This document shows positions 28,585-38,176 of a stretch of 64,000 nt of DNA, piece by piece. The stretch covers positions 1,426,001 through 1,490,000 of the forward strand of contig NZ_JAERQN010000001.1 of the NCBI RefSeq assembly GCF_016805305.1. The letters run 5' to 3'. Both the position numbers and the translations under genes were made by a program. The number at the start of each line of letters is the position of its first letter. Within the stretch, counting starts at the first letter, position 1. Source of the stretch: Falsiroseomonas ponticola. Lineage in GTDB: Bacteria > Pseudomonadota > Alphaproteobacteria > Acetobacterales > Acetobacteraceae. The notes under the pieces are model-generated. The model worked only from the letters and a program-made list of their open reading frames with translations, was not told the DNA's origin and did not search any database.

Positions 28585-31500
28585 TCAGCCCCCCGTGCCC
28601 GGCGCCGCGGCGCCGTCCTGGCGCGGGCCAGGCGGGTTCGCCCCGGCCCGCCCGGCGAGCAGCCGGTAGAAGAGCGGGACCAGGAAGGTGGCCAGGATGG
28701 TCGCCGCCAGCATGCCGCCGACCACGGCGACGCCGATCGAGACCCGGCTGCCGGAGCCGGCCCCGGTGCTGACGGCCAGCGGCAGGCAGCCCAGGATGAA
28801 GGCGAGCGAGGTCATGACGATCGGCCGGAAGCGCAGCCGCGCGGCCGCCAGCGCGGCCTCGGCGGCGGAGCGGCCGGCCTGGTGCTCGAGCGCCGCATAC
28901 TCGACGATCAGGATGCCGTTCTTGGCGGCGAGGCCGACCAGGGTGATGAGGCCGACCTGGAAGTAGATGTCGTTGTTCACCCCGGTCAGCCACGCTGCCA
29001 GCAGGGCGCCGAACAGGCCGAAGGGCACGGCCACCATCACGGCAAGCGGCAGCTTCCATCGTTCGTACTGGGCGGCCAGGATCAGGAAGACCATGACGAT
29101 GCCGAAGCCCAGGACCAGCGGCGCGGTCGTGGCGGCCGCCTGTTCCTGGAAGGCGGTGCCGCTCCAGGCGATGGCGAAGCCCCGTGGCAGGCTGGCCGCC
29201 GCGACCTCCTGCAGGGCCGCGAGCGCCTGGCCGGAGGAATAGCCGGGCGCGGCGCTGCCATTGATGGTGGCCGCGCGGTGGAGGTTGAACCGTTCCACCA
29301 GGTCGCTGCCGACCACGCGGGTCACGCCGAGCATCGTGCTGGCGGGGACCATCTCGCCATTCCCGGCCCGGACGAAGACCCGGCCGAGGTCGTCGGGGCC
29401 CCGCCGGTCTTCCGCCTCGGCCTGCAGATACACCCGGTGGTTCCGCCCCATCATCGTGAAGTCGTTGACGTAGAGGCCGCCGAAGCTGGTCTGGACCGCC
29501 TCGAACAGGTCGGGGAGCGCCACGCCGCGCGCCTTCGCCGCCTCCCGGTCGATATCGAGCCGGTAGCGCGGCACGTTGGTCTGCAGGGTGGTGCTCAGTT
29601 CGGCCAGTTCCGGCCTCCGGGCGGCGGCCCGCAGCAGGTCCTGCACCGCCGCCGCCAGGGCCACCGGCCCCGCGCCGCCGCGGTCGAGGACCTTCAGCTC
29701 GAAGCCGCCGACATTGCCCAGCCCGTCGATGGGGGGCGGATTGAAGGCGGTGACGGCCGCATCCCGCACCGCGGCGAGGCTGTCGGACAGGCCCGCCGCC
29801 AGCATCCGCGCGTCCTGCCCGGGGGCGGTGCGGGCGGACCAGTCCTGCAGTTCCACGAAGGCGGCCCCCGAACTGCTGCTGCTGCCGTTGGAGAGCAGGT
29901 TGAAGCCCGCGAAGGAGATGACGGAGCGGACGCTCGGATCCGCCCGCAGGATCCGCTCGACCTCCGCCCCGGCCGCGGCGGTGCGCTCCAGCGCCGTCGC
30001 CGGCGGCAGGGTCCAGGCGACGAGGATGCTGCCCTGGTCCTCGTCGGGGACGAGACCGCCAGGCACCGACCGGAACAGCAGGACGGTCAGGCCGCAGACC
30101 ATGGCCAGCGACAACAGGCCCGCGAGGCCCCGGCGGAGGAAGAAGCGGACCCCGGCGAGGTAGCCGCCGGCCAGGCGCGCGAAGGCGGCGTTGAACAGGC
30201 GGAACGGCAGCGCCGGCTGCCCCGTGCGGGGCCGGAGCAGCATGGCGCAGAGCGCGGGGGTCAAGGTCAGGGCGACGAGGCCGGACAGCGTGACGGCGAT
30301 GGCGATGGTGATCGCGAATTGCCGGTAGAGCTCCCCGTTCAGCCCGCCGAGGAACCCCACCGGCACGAAGACCGCACAGAGCGCCAGCACGATGGCGACG
30401 ACCGGGCCGGTGACTTCCTCCATCGCGCGGATGGCGGCCTGGCGGGGCGACAGCCCCGCCTCGGCCATCAGGCGCTCGACATTCTCCACCACCACGATGG
30501 CGTCGTCGACGACGATGCCGATGGACAGGATCAGCCCGAACAGCGTCAGCAGGTTGATCGAGAACCCGAGGACGTGGAGGCCGGCGAAGGTGCCGATGAT
30601 CGAGACCGGGATCGCGATCAGCGGGATGATCGCGGCCCGCCAGGTCTGCAGGAACAGGAAGACCACGCCGACCACCAGCAGGGCCGCCTCGACGAAGGTC
30701 GCGGCCACCTGCCGGATGGAGACCCGGACGAAGGTCGTGGTGTCGTAGGGGATGGAGAAGGCGATGCCGTGCGGCATGGCGGCCGCCAGCGCCTCCATGC
30801 GGGCGGCGACCGCCCGCATGGTCGCAAGGGCGTTGGCCCCGGGCTGCAGGTAGATGCCGAAGGGCGCGCTCGGGCGGCCATCGAGGGTGCCGGCGAAGTC
30901 GTATTGCTGCGCGCCGATTTCCACGCGCGCGACGTCGCGAAGCCGCAGCGCGGCGCCGTCCGTGCTTGCCCGCAGGATGATGTCGCCGAAGGCCTGTGCG
31001 TCGGGCAGGCGTCCCCGCGTGGTCATCGCGGTGGTATGGGCCCCGCCGGTGCCGGGGGCGGCATTGACCTGTCCGGCGGCGAATTCCTGGTTCTGTTCCC
31101 GGATGGCGGCCGCGACGTCGGACGGCGCCAGCGCGTGCTGCGCCAGCGCCTCCGGCCGCAGCCAGATCCGCATGGCGTATTCCTTCTGGCCGAACAGCTC
31201 GACATTGCCGACGCCGGGCACGCGCCGGATCTCGTCGATGACGTTCCGCAGCGCGTAGTTGCTGAGGTAGATCTCGTCGAAGCGGTCGGTGGTGGCGGTC
31301 AGCGCCAGCACCGCCAGGAAGGCGCTGGACTGCCTGGTGACGGTGACGCCGACGCGCTGCACCTCGGCAGGCAGGGTCGCGAGGACGCCCTGCACGCGGT
31401 TGCTGACCGCGATGGCCGCCCGCTCGGGGTCGGTGCCGATGTCGAAGCTGACGCTCAGCGTCGCGCTGCCGTCGGTGCTGGTCGATTGCAGGTAGATCAG

Positions 31501-31725
31501 CCGCTCGACGCCGTTGATGGCCTGCTCCAGGGGGGCGGCCACCGTCTGGGCGACCGTCTCGGCATCGGCGCCGGCGTAGTTGGCCTGCACCACGACCTGG
31601 GGGGGCACGATCTCCGGGTATTGCGCGACCGGCAACACCCGCAGGGCCAGGACGCCGGCGAGCATGATGACGAGGGAGATCACGGCGGCCAGGACGGGGC
31701 GCGCGACGAAGAAGCGGGCGGTCAC
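28585..31725 (-). CDS. RND efflux inner-membrane transporter, HAE1 family
   Basis: Proton-driven drug exporter of 1046 residues, standard for AcrB/MexB-like pumps. The N-terminus is MTARFFVARPVLAAVISL, followed by LPVAQYPEIVPPQV. The charged TM4 motif reads GIVVDDAIVVVENVER, supplying the Asp pair. GTG 31725 is the start: an AGGAGG lies 7 nt upstream and it overlaps the adaptor stop by four bases. The export substrate cannot be read from sequence. Confidence 0.93.
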   Translation of the reverse strand: MTARFFVARPVLAAVISLVIMLAGVLALRVLPVAQYPEIVPPQVVVQANYAGADAETVAQTVAAPLEQAINGVERLIYLQSTSTDGSATLSVSFDIGTDPERAAIAVSNRVQGVLATLPAEVQRVGVTVTRQSSAFLAVLALTATTDRFDEIYLSNYALRNVIDEIRRVPGVGNVELFGQKEYAMRIWLRPEALAQHALAPSDVAAAIREQNQEFAAGQVNAAPGTGGAHTTAMTTRGRLPDAQAFGDIILRASTDGAALRLRDVARVEIGAQQYDFAGTLDGRPSAPFGIYLQPGANALATMRAVAARMEALAAAMPHGIAFSIPYDTTTFVRVSIRQVAATFVEAALLVVGVVFLFLQTWRAAIIPLIAIPVSIIGTFAGLHVLGFSINLLTLFGLILSIGIVVDDAIVVVENVERLMAEAGLSPRQAAIRAMEEVTGPVVAIVLALCAVFVPVGFLGGLNGELYRQFAITIAIAVTLSGLVALTLTPALCAMLLRPRTGQPALPFRLFNAAFARLAGGYLAGVRFFLRRGLAGLLSLAMVCGLTVLLFRSVPGGLVPDEDQGSILVAWTLPPATALERTAAAGAEVERILRADPSVRSVISFAGFNLLSNGSSSSSGAAFVELQDWSARTAPGQDARMLAAGLSDSLAAVRDAAVTAFNPPPIDGLGNVGGFELKVLDRGGAGPVALAAAVQDLLRAAARRPELAELSTTLQTNVPRYRLDIDREAAKARGVALPDLFEAVQTSFGGLYVNDFTMMGRNHRVYLQAEAEDRRGPDDLGRVFVRAGNGEMVPASTMLGVTRVVGSDLVERFNLHRAATINGSAAPGYSSGQALAALQEVAAASLPRGFAIAWSGTAFQEQAAATTAPLVLGFGIVMVFLILAAQYERWKLPLAVMVAVPFGLFGALLAAWLTGVNNDIYFQVGLITLVGLAAKNGILIVEYAALEHQAGRSAAEAALAAARLRFRPIVMTSLAFILGCLPLAVSTGAGSGSRVSIGVAVVGGMLAATILATFLVPLFYRLLAGRAGANPPGPRQDGAAAPGTGG

Positions 31726-32804
31726 GACCGGGCCTCCTGCGCGTCCACGACCGCACCTTCCGTCACCTTCGCGACGCCCTCGGCGATCACCCGTTCGCCG
31801 GCCCGCAGGCCCTCCTCGATCACCCACTCCTCGCCCAGCATGCGGCCGAGGCGGAGGGCGCGGCGCTCCGCCCTGCCGTCCGGGCCGAGCACATAGGCGA
31901 AGGGCCCCTGGATGTCCTGCTGCACCGCCGATTGCGGGATGCGGATGGCGTCGCGCAGGCGGCCGGAGACGCGGATGCGCACGAACTGCCCGGGGCGCAG
32001 GCGGTGGCCGGCATTGGGGAAGGTCGCGCGCGCGCGCACGGTGCCGGTGGCGGGATCGACGGTCGCCTCCGTGAAGCTGACCCTGCCCTGCGGTCCGCCA
32101 TCCGCGAGCACCACCTCCGCCTGCAGCTCCGCCCCGTCGCCGGCGGACAGGGCGGCCAGATCGGGAAGATGGAAGGCGAAGGCGACCTGGACCGGGTCGA
32201 GCTGCGTGATGCGGGTCAGCAGCGAACTGGCCTCCCCGGTACCGACCAGGCTGCCCTCTGGCATGGCCTCGAGGCTGGTGAAGCCGGCGATGGGCGCCGT
32301 GACAGTGGTGTAGCCGAGCTCGAGCCGCGCCGTCGCCAGGCGTGCCCGCGCCGCCGCCAGGGCGGCTTCGGCCTGCGCGAGGGCGAAGACGGCGTCGTCG
32401 CGATCCTTCTCGCTGCCCGCCGCGGCGCGCAGCAGGGCCGCCGTGCGCTGCTGGTCGCGCCGGGCGCGCTGCGTCGTCGCCTCGGCTTCCTGGACCTGCG
32501 CCGTGGCGAGGTTCACCGCCGCCTGGTACGGCGCCGGGTCGATCAGGAAGAGGACGTCGCCTTCCCGGACCTCGCTGCCTTCCGTGAAGGCGCGCCGCAG
32601 CAGGATGCCGCCGACCCGCGCGCGCACCTCCGTCTGGCGCGTGGCGGTGACCCTGCCGCCATAGGTGAAGGCCAGGGGCGTCGGCCTGGATCGGACCTCC
32701 ACGATGCCGACCCTGGGCGGTGGCTTGGCGGGTTCCCTGGACTGCGGTTCCTCGCCGCAGGCGGCGAGGCACAGGAGAACGGGGAGGGTGTAGCGGCGCT
32801 GCAT
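31722..32804 (-). CDS. RND efflux periplasmic adaptor (MFP)
   Basis: Adaptor lipoprotein of 360 residues linking pump and channel. The leader MQRRYTLPVLLCLAACG has a lipobox with Cys at about 16. The lipoyl-like half segments (RARVGGILLRRAFTEGSEV and TVTAPIAGFTS) flank a coiled-coil hairpin of Gln/Ala/Arg-rich heptads; beta-barrel and membrane-proximal domains follow. An upstream GTG at 32813 is possible. It is first of the three pump genes and divergent from a TetR regulator. Confidence 0.9.
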   Translation of the reverse strand: MQRRYTLPVLLCLAACGEEPQSREPAKPPPRVGIVEVRSRPTPLAFTYGGRVTATRQTEVRARVGGILLRRAFTEGSEVREGDVLFLIDPAPYQAAVNLATAQVQEAEATTQRARRDQQRTAALLRAAAGSEKDRDDAVFALAQAEAALAAARARLATARLELGYTTVTAPIAGFTSLEAMPEGSLVGTGEASSLLTRITQLDPVQVAFAFHLPDLAALSAGDGAELQAEVVLADGGPQGRVSFTEATVDPATGTVRARATFPNAGHRLRPGQFVRIRVSGRLRDAIRIPQSAVQQDIQGPFAYVLGPDGRAERRALRLGRMLGEEWVIEEGLRAGERVIAEGVAKVTEGAVVDAQEARS

Positions 32805-33045
32805 GCGGGTCACCGGAGGGAGGGCACGACAGGAGGCGGGCCGCCAGGCGGCTGCCCGGTTCCCGGAAGGCTTCAGGACGGAAGGAAGGACGGTTGCGGG
32901 GTCAGCCGGCCGGAGACATCGTGCCAGGCGGCCCGGCAGGGGGCATGGCGGGTCCGGACGAGCGTGACGCGCCGGATGGGGCTGGCATGGAACCTCGCCT
33001 GCGGGGACGGCCGTGCCTGGCGGCTTGCCAGGCAGGGCGGTGGTC

Positions 33046-33075
33046 GATAGAAATAAATATGTCCGTATTTGTATT
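33046..33075. promoter_or_regulatory. AT-rich operator/promoter candidate between TetR and efflux operon
   Basis: An unusually AT-rich patch just before the TetR gene in otherwise very G+C-rich DNA. It contains AAATA and TATTT arms around TGTCCG, an imperfect inverted repeat. It lies in the 289-bp divergent region where a TetR protein would be expected to control both itself and the pump. Confidence 0.35.
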
Positions 33076-33093
33076 GGGCGTCAAGGTGGGTCC

Positions 33094-33645
33094 ATGGGGC
33101 GTCGGCCGACGATCGACCGCGAGAAGGTTCTCGACATCGTGGAGGCCATCCTGCTCCGGGACGGCACGGCGGGTCTGACGATCGACGCCGTCGCCAGGGC
33201 CGCGGGCATCTCCAAGGGCGGGGTCCAGTCCCGCTTCGGGACGAAGAACGACCTGATCGCCGCCCTGCTGGAGCGAGGCGACCGGGAGTACCTTGCGCAG
33301 GTGGCCGCCGCGGTCGGGCCCTCCCCGGGGCCCGTGGATGCGGTCCGGGGCAATGTCGCGGCATCGGTGGAGATGGCCCTCGCCAATGGGGGGAAGGCGA
33401 GGGCGGCGGCCTTCCTGGCGGCGATGATCGAGGCGCGCGAGCACCTGGCCAGTGTCAGCACCTGGTACCGGGACAGGTTCGGCGGGCTCGATCTTGAGTC
33501 GGAGGAAGGGCGACGCGCCCGCCTCGCCCTGTTCGCGACCGAGGGCGCCTTCATCCTGGACGCGCTGGGCTTCTTCCGGCTGCAGGAGGAGGAGTGGCGC
33601 AGCCTGTCCGCGGATCTCCATGCGCTGATCGAGGGGAAGCTCTGA
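33094..33645 (+). CDS. TetR-family repressor of the efflux operon
   Basis: Regulator of 183 residues. The helix-turn-helix reads GLTIDAVARAAGISKGGVQSR followed by FGTKNDLIAALL, the TetR pattern. The C-terminal domain (including ARAAAFLAAMIEA) resembles the TetR_C group seen in efflux repressors. The start at 33094 (MGRRPTIDRE) is the natural family start, although the frame is open further upstream. Divergent placement from the RND genes indicates local control of the pump. Confidence 0.88.
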   Translation: MGRRPTIDREKVLDIVEAILLRDGTAGLTIDAVARAAGISKGGVQSRFGTKNDLIAALLERGDREYLAQVAAAVGPSPGPVDAVRGNVAASVEMALANGGKARAAAFLAAMIEAREHLASVSTWYRDRFGGLDLESEEGRRARLALFATEGAFILDALGFFRLQEEEWRSLSADLHALIEGKL

Positions 33646-33754
33646 GCGCCTGCCGGGACGGGCCGTCCAGGCGCGCGGAAGGGAAACTGGGCCCGAGATG
33701 GTCAGGCCCGCCACCTTCCCGCAGCCCGGCGTTTCCGGCCGTTGCCCCGCTCGC

Positions 33755-33784
33755 CTCACGGTGAGCTAACCCTCTCTCACCTCC
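33755..33784 (+). promoter_or_regulatory. CTCAC direct-repeat site upstream of the ABC-2 operon
   Basis: CTCAC at 33755 and again at 33776, period 21 bp. The first copy is the left arm of CTCACGGTGAG and the second begins CTCACCTCC. A matching arrangement lies upstream of the AraC gene at 42186-42216. Such direct repeats suit AraC-family binding. Confidence 0.4.
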
Positions 33785-33816
33785 GCTGCGCGCCCGCCTC
33801 CGCCACGCTCCGGCGC

Positions 33817-34863
33817 ATGCCAGACGACCAGCACGCCGGACCGCCGGCCCGCCGCGACAGCCCTTTCGCCGAGCCCGACCGCGCACGCCCGGCCCTGCTG
33901 CCTGCCCTCATGGTCGCGCTTTCGGTCGCCGCTATCGCAGGGATGGCGCTGTGGCTGCTCGCCTGGCCGGAGCCCCTGCTGGTGCAGGGTGAGGCGGATG
34001 CGACCCGCATCGACATCGCCGCCCGCATCGATGGCCGGGTACAGCACCGGCCCGTCGGCCGCGGCCAGGATGTGGCGGCGGGCGCGGTGCTGTTCGGCAT
34101 CGAGAACCCCGCCCTGCTCGCGCGGCTGGCGGAAGCGGAAGCCGCGCGCCGGGTGGCCGCGGCGGACCTGGCGCGCATCCTGGCCGGCACCCGCGCCGAG
34201 ACGGTGGCCGAGCGCCGTGCCGCCGTGGCGGCCGCGGAAGCCAGCCTCCGCCTCGCGCTGCAGAACCATGCCCGGATCCGCCAGCTGGCGGAGCGCGACG
34301 TCGCCTCCCTCCAGCGGCTGGATGAGGCGACCGCGCAGCTCAGCGTGGCGCGGCAGACGCTGGAACGCGCCGAACTGGCGTTGCGGGAAGCGGTGGCGGG
34401 CTACACGGCGGAGGAACGCGGTGTCGCGCAGGCTGGCCTGGCGCGTGCCGAGGCCGCCGTCGCGACCCTCGCGGCGCAGGTCGCCGAACTCACGGTCCGC
34501 GCGCCGGCCGCGGCGCAGGTCTACCAGATCCGCGCGGAGCCCGGCGAATACGTTGCCCCCGGCGTGCCGCTGCTCAGCCTGGTCGATCTCTCCGATGTCT
34601 GGCTGCGCTTCGCGCTGCGGGAGGATCTGTTGTGGGGCGTGGCACAGGGCGATCGCTTCACGGTGCGCATCCCGGCACTCGGCGATCGGCCGGTCGAGGT
34701 CGCGGTCAGCCTGGTGGCGCCGCGCGGCGACTACGCAGCCTGGCGCGCCACCCGCGCGACCGGTGACTTCGACCGCCGCAGCTTCGAGGTCCGGGCGCGC
34801 CCCGTGCAGCCGCTGCCCGGGCTGCGCCCGGGCATGAGCGCCTATGCCGAGTGGTCCCGGTGA
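33817..34863 (+). CDS. HlyD-family periplasmic adaptor
   Basis: Membrane-fusion protein of 348 residues. A cytoplasmic stretch of ~30 residues precedes one membrane helix (residues ~28-50) and then the lipoyl/coiled-coil layout: RIDGRVQHRPVGRGQDVAAG, long Ala/Arg-rich helices, and a C-terminal PGEYVAPGVPLLSLVDLSD. The start at 33817 is MPDDQHAG. Its stop overlaps the permease start by one base. It is the first gene of an export operon with a second adaptor on the other side of the permease. Confidence 0.88.
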   Translation: MPDDQHAGPPARRDSPFAEPDRARPALLPALMVALSVAAIAGMALWLLAWPEPLLVQGEADATRIDIAARIDGRVQHRPVGRGQDVAAGAVLFGIENPALLARLAEAEAARRVAAADLARILAGTRAETVAERRAAVAAAEASLRLALQNHARIRQLAERDVASLQRLDEATAQLSVARQTLERAELALREAVAGYTAEERGVAQAGLARAEAAVATLAAQVAELTVRAPAAAQVYQIRAEPGEYVAPGVPLLSLVDLSDVWLRFALREDLLWGVAQGDRFTVRIPALGDRPVEVAVSLVAPRGDYAAWRATRATGDFDRRSFEVRARPVQPLPGLRPGMSAYAEWSR

Positions 34864-37172
34864 TGCCGCGCGGGTGGCTGGCCGTCGCGCGGCGCGAATG
34901 GCGCTGGATGCGGCGGGACAGGGTGGCGCTGCCGCTGCTGCTGGGCGTGCCGCTGCTGGCCTTCCTGCTGCTGTCGGCGACCTTCGGCCAGGCGGTGATC
35001 CGGGGCCTGCGGGTGGAGGTGGTGGATGAGGATCGCTCCGCCAGCTCGATGACGATCGTGCAGGCCATCGCGGCCGCGCCGGGCGTCAGCCTCGCGGGCC
35101 GGCCCGATCACCTGGCGGCGGCGATGCATGGCATCCGCGCCGGCCGCAGCATCGCCACCGTCTTCATCCCGCGCGGTTTCGAGCGGGATCTGATGGCCGC
35201 GCGGCGGCCGCAGCTTGTCGTGCTCTACAACCGGCAATTCTTCACCGCGGGCAACCTGGCCAGCGGGGGCCTGCAGGCGGCCGTGGCGGCGGCGGTGGCG
35301 GATCTGCCATCGGCGCCGGCCGCCAGCGCCGTCCCCGCGCCGGGGCCGCTGGTGGTGGAAAGCCATGTGCTGGGCAACCCCGCGCTGAACTACGCGCAGT
35401 TCCTGCTGCGGGCGCTGCTGCCGACGGTGCTGCATGTCGTCGTCGCGCTCTCGGCCGGCTATGCGGTGGGCTCCGAATTCGGCGGGCGCGACGGGCCGGG
35501 CTGGCTCGACACCGCCGGCGGCAGCCCGCTCGCGGCGCTGCTCGGCAAGCTGCTGCCGCTGTTCGGATGCCTGGTGCTGCTGATGGTGGTGGGCGCCGGC
35601 ATCATCCATGGCGTCTTCCGGGTTCCCTTCCGCGGCGATCCCCTGGTGGCGGGGGCCGCGGCCTGCGCCTTCATCGCCGCCTATCTCGCGCTGGGGGCGG
35701 CGCTGCAGCTGCTGGTGCGCGACCTCAGCCTCGGCCTCTCGCTCGCCGGCATCGTCTGCTCGCCCGCCTTCGGCTTCGCGGGCATCGGCTTCCCGGTGAT
35801 GGGGATGGGCGATTTCGCGCGCGGCTGGGGCGCGATGCTGCCCCTGCGCTGGTATGGGGAGATCCTGTTCGACCAGGCGATGCGCGGCGTGCCGGCCGCC
35901 GATTCCGCCATGCCGCTGCTGGCGATCCTCGCCCTCGGCAGCCTGTTCGCCGTGGTGGCCTGGGTTGCGCTCCGCCTGCGGCCCATGGTCCCCGTGGCCA
36001 CGCCGCGCATGGCCGATGAAGCCACGCCGCGCGGCCCCTTCCGCGCCTGCGTGGCGGAGTATCGCCTGGTGCTGCGGGATCGCGGCGCCTTCGGGCTGAT
36101 CGTGCTGGGGCCGCTGCTCTACGGCGTCCTCTACCCCCAGCCCTACCTGCGGCAGCTCGTGCGCGACATCCCCGTGGCGGTGGTGGACCAGGATCGCACC
36201 GCGCTCAGCCACGCCATCGTCGAGGCGGTGGAGGCGCATGAGGCGCTGCGCATCGCCGCCCGCCCGGCCGGGCTCGCGGAGGCGCAGCGCGCCCTGGCGC
36301 GGCGGGACGTCTTCGGCGTGCTCACCATTCCCCCCGGCACGGAGCGCGAGCTGCTGAAGGGCAACCGCGCGCCGGTCGTCGGCCACGCCGACGCGACCTA
36401 CCTCCTGCTCTACAGCCGCATGAGCCAGGGCTTCCAGGACGCGGTGGCGAGCGTCGCGACGGAGGAGGCGGGTCGCGGCGCGCGCCCCGGCGGCAGCCTC
36501 CAGCAGGCCGCGCTGGCCCGCGGCGCGCCCGCGGAGATTCTGGCGGAGCCGCTGTTCAACCCGACCGGGGGCTATGGCAGCTATGTGGTGCCGGCCGCCT
36601 TCGTGCTGATCCTGCAGCAGACGCTGCTGATCGGCGTGGCGAGCCTGCGCGGCGCCAGCCCCGGCGCGGCGCCGCAGGGGCTGGCGGCGCGGGCGGGGCT
36701 GGTGCTGGGCCGGAGCCTGGCGCATGGCGCGCTCTGGCTGCCCGCGACGGCGCTCTACCTGCTGGTGCTGCCGCGGCTCTACGGCTTCCCGGCGGGCGGC
36801 GGGATCGGCACGCTGCTGGCGCTGGCCATCCCCTTCGTCCTGGCCGTCAGCGGCCTGGCGCAATTCGCCGGCGGCCTGACGCGGCGGCGCGAGACCGCCG
36901 TGCTGCTGATGATGGCCCTGAGCCTGCCGCTGTTCTTCCTGGTCGGCGTCGCCTGGCCGCTGGAGGCGATCCCGGACTGGCTCCGCTGGGTGAGCTACGC
37001 GGTCCCGGGCACCTTCGCCATCGACGCGCTGGTGCGCGCGAACCAGATGGGCGCGGGCCTCGGCGACCTCATCGCGGATTGCCGGGCGCTCTGGCTGCTC
37101 GCCGTCCTCTACGCCGCGCTCGCCATCGTGGCGCCGGCCCTGCGTCCTCGGGGCGTGCGTCATGGCGCCTAG
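34863..37172 (+). CDS. ABC-2 type permease with two tandem modules
   Basis: Membrane protein of 769 residues made of two homologous ABC-2 permease halves. Each half starts with a REW/EYR-type amphipathic segment (VARREWRWMRRDR near 7; VAEYRLVLRDRGAFG near 396), then a first helix, a periplasmic domain with VVDEDRSASS or VVDQDRTALS, and a cluster of C-terminal helices. No ATP-binding protein is encoded nearby, so an ATPase must come from elsewhere or the protein works otherwise. Adaptor genes flank it on both sides. Confidence 0.85.
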   Translation: MPRGWLAVARREWRWMRRDRVALPLLLGVPLLAFLLLSATFGQAVIRGLRVEVVDEDRSASSMTIVQAIAAAPGVSLAGRPDHLAAAMHGIRAGRSIATVFIPRGFERDLMAARRPQLVVLYNRQFFTAGNLASGGLQAAVAAAVADLPSAPAASAVPAPGPLVVESHVLGNPALNYAQFLLRALLPTVLHVVVALSAGYAVGSEFGGRDGPGWLDTAGGSPLAALLGKLLPLFGCLVLLMVVGAGIIHGVFRVPFRGDPLVAGAAACAFIAAYLALGAALQLLVRDLSLGLSLAGIVCSPAFGFAGIGFPVMGMGDFARGWGAMLPLRWYGEILFDQAMRGVPAADSAMPLLAILALGSLFAVVAWVALRLRPMVPVATPRMADEATPRGPFRACVAEYRLVLRDRGAFGLIVLGPLLYGVLYPQPYLRQLVRDIPVAVVDQDRTALSHAIVEAVEAHEALRIAARPAGLAEAQRALARRDVFGVLTIPPGTERELLKGNRAPVVGHADATYLLLYSRMSQGFQDAVASVATEEAGRGARPGGSLQQAALARGAPAEILAEPLFNPTGGYGSYVVPAAFVLILQQTLLIGVASLRGASPGAAPQGLAARAGLVLGRSLAHGALWLPATALYLLVLPRLYGFPAGGGIGTLLALAIPFVLAVSGLAQFAGGLTRRRETAVLLMMALSLPLFFLVGVAWPLEAIPDWLRWVSYAVPGTFAIDALVRANQMGAGLGDLIADCRALWLLAVLYAALAIVAPALRPRGVRHGA

Positions 37173-38151
37173 GATCCTGCCGCCGGTCATGATCGCGGCG
37201 CTGCTGGGCCTGGAGGCGCTGGCCCTGGCGATGGCCGGTGCCGCGCAATCCGATACGCCGACCGAGGCGCCGGTCGCCGCCATGGTCCGGCAGACGGAAC
37301 TGCGCCTGGCGCCGCTGGCCGGCGGCCGGCTGGCCCGGGTCGCGGTCGCGCCGGGTGAGGCGGTGCGCCGCGGCACGCTGCTCGCGCTGCTCGACAATCC
37401 CGACCTCGTCGCGCGGCTTGGCGAGGCCGAGGCCGCCGCCGCGGCGGCCCGCGCGGATCGCGACAACCTCCTCGCCGGCACGCGGGCGGAGGAGGTCGCC
37501 GCCGCGGCACGGAACGTGGAGACCGCCGCCGCCACGCTGCTGCTGGCCGGGCAGTCCCACCGGCGTATCGCCGCGCTGTTCGCCGCCACCTTCGCCAGCC
37601 GGCAGCAGCTGGATGAGGCCGTCGCCTCGCTCGACAAGGCGCGCGCGGAGCTCGACCTGATGCGCGCACGCCAGGCCGCCGCGCTGGCCGGCGCCACGGC
37701 GGAGCAGCGCGCCGTCGCCATCGCCCGCGTCGATGCGGCCGAGGCCGCCGTCGCGACGCTGCGCGCGGAACTCGACAAGACCCGTGTCGTGGCGCCGGCG
37801 GATGGCATCGTCCGCGTGGTCGCGGCGGAGCCCGGGGAGGTGATCGCCGCCGGCCAGCCCGTGCTGACCCTGGCGCCGGCCGGCGGCCTGTTCTTCAGCC
37901 TGACCCTGCGCGAGGATGCGCTGGGCGGGCTGCGGATCGGGCTGCCGGTGGCGCTGCGCGACGCCGGCGGAGCCGCGGTCCGCGCCCGCGTGACGGAGCT
38001 GCGCCCGCTCGGCGAATTCGCCACCTGGCGGGCGGCGCGTGCGGTCGGCGACCACGACCTGAACAGCCTGCGCCTGCGGCTGGAGCCGGAGGGCACGCCG
38101 CCCGCCGCGCTGGAAGCCGGGATGACGCTGTGGCTGCCCGTTCCGCGATGA
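37162..38151 (+). CDS. HlyD-family adaptor, second copy
   Basis: Periplasmic adaptor of 329 residues, with a signal or anchor helix at the N-terminus (LLGLEALALAMAGAAQ). The lipoyl half-motifs are GGRLARVAVAPGEAVRRG and DGIVRVVAAEPGEVIAAG around a coiled-coil of ~110 residues. It overlaps the permease by 11 bp. Sequence resemblance to the first adaptor of the operon suggests an old duplication; the two may form a mixed adaptor ring. Confidence 0.85.
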   Translation: MAPRILPPVMIAALLGLEALALAMAGAAQSDTPTEAPVAAMVRQTELRLAPLAGGRLARVAVAPGEAVRRGTLLALLDNPDLVARLGEAEAAAAAARADRDNLLAGTRAEEVAAAARNVETAAATLLLAGQSHRRIAALFAATFASRQQLDEAVASLDKARAELDLMRARQAAALAGATAEQRAVAIARVDAAEAAVATLRAELDKTRVVAPADGIVRVVAAEPGEVIAAGQPVLTLAPAGGLFFSLTLREDALGGLRIGLPVALRDAGGAAVRARVTELRPLGEFATWRAARAVGDHDLNSLRLRLEPEGTPPAALEAGMTLWLPVPR

Positions 38152-38176
38152 CCGGCCCGGGGCGGGCCGCGACCGC

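Noticed and set aside
28882..31896. A 1004-codon plus-strand frame opposite the RND pump
   Set aside because: Composition is His/Gln/Arg/Asp-rich repeat-like and it mirrors the pump coding strand; no ribosome site or domain.
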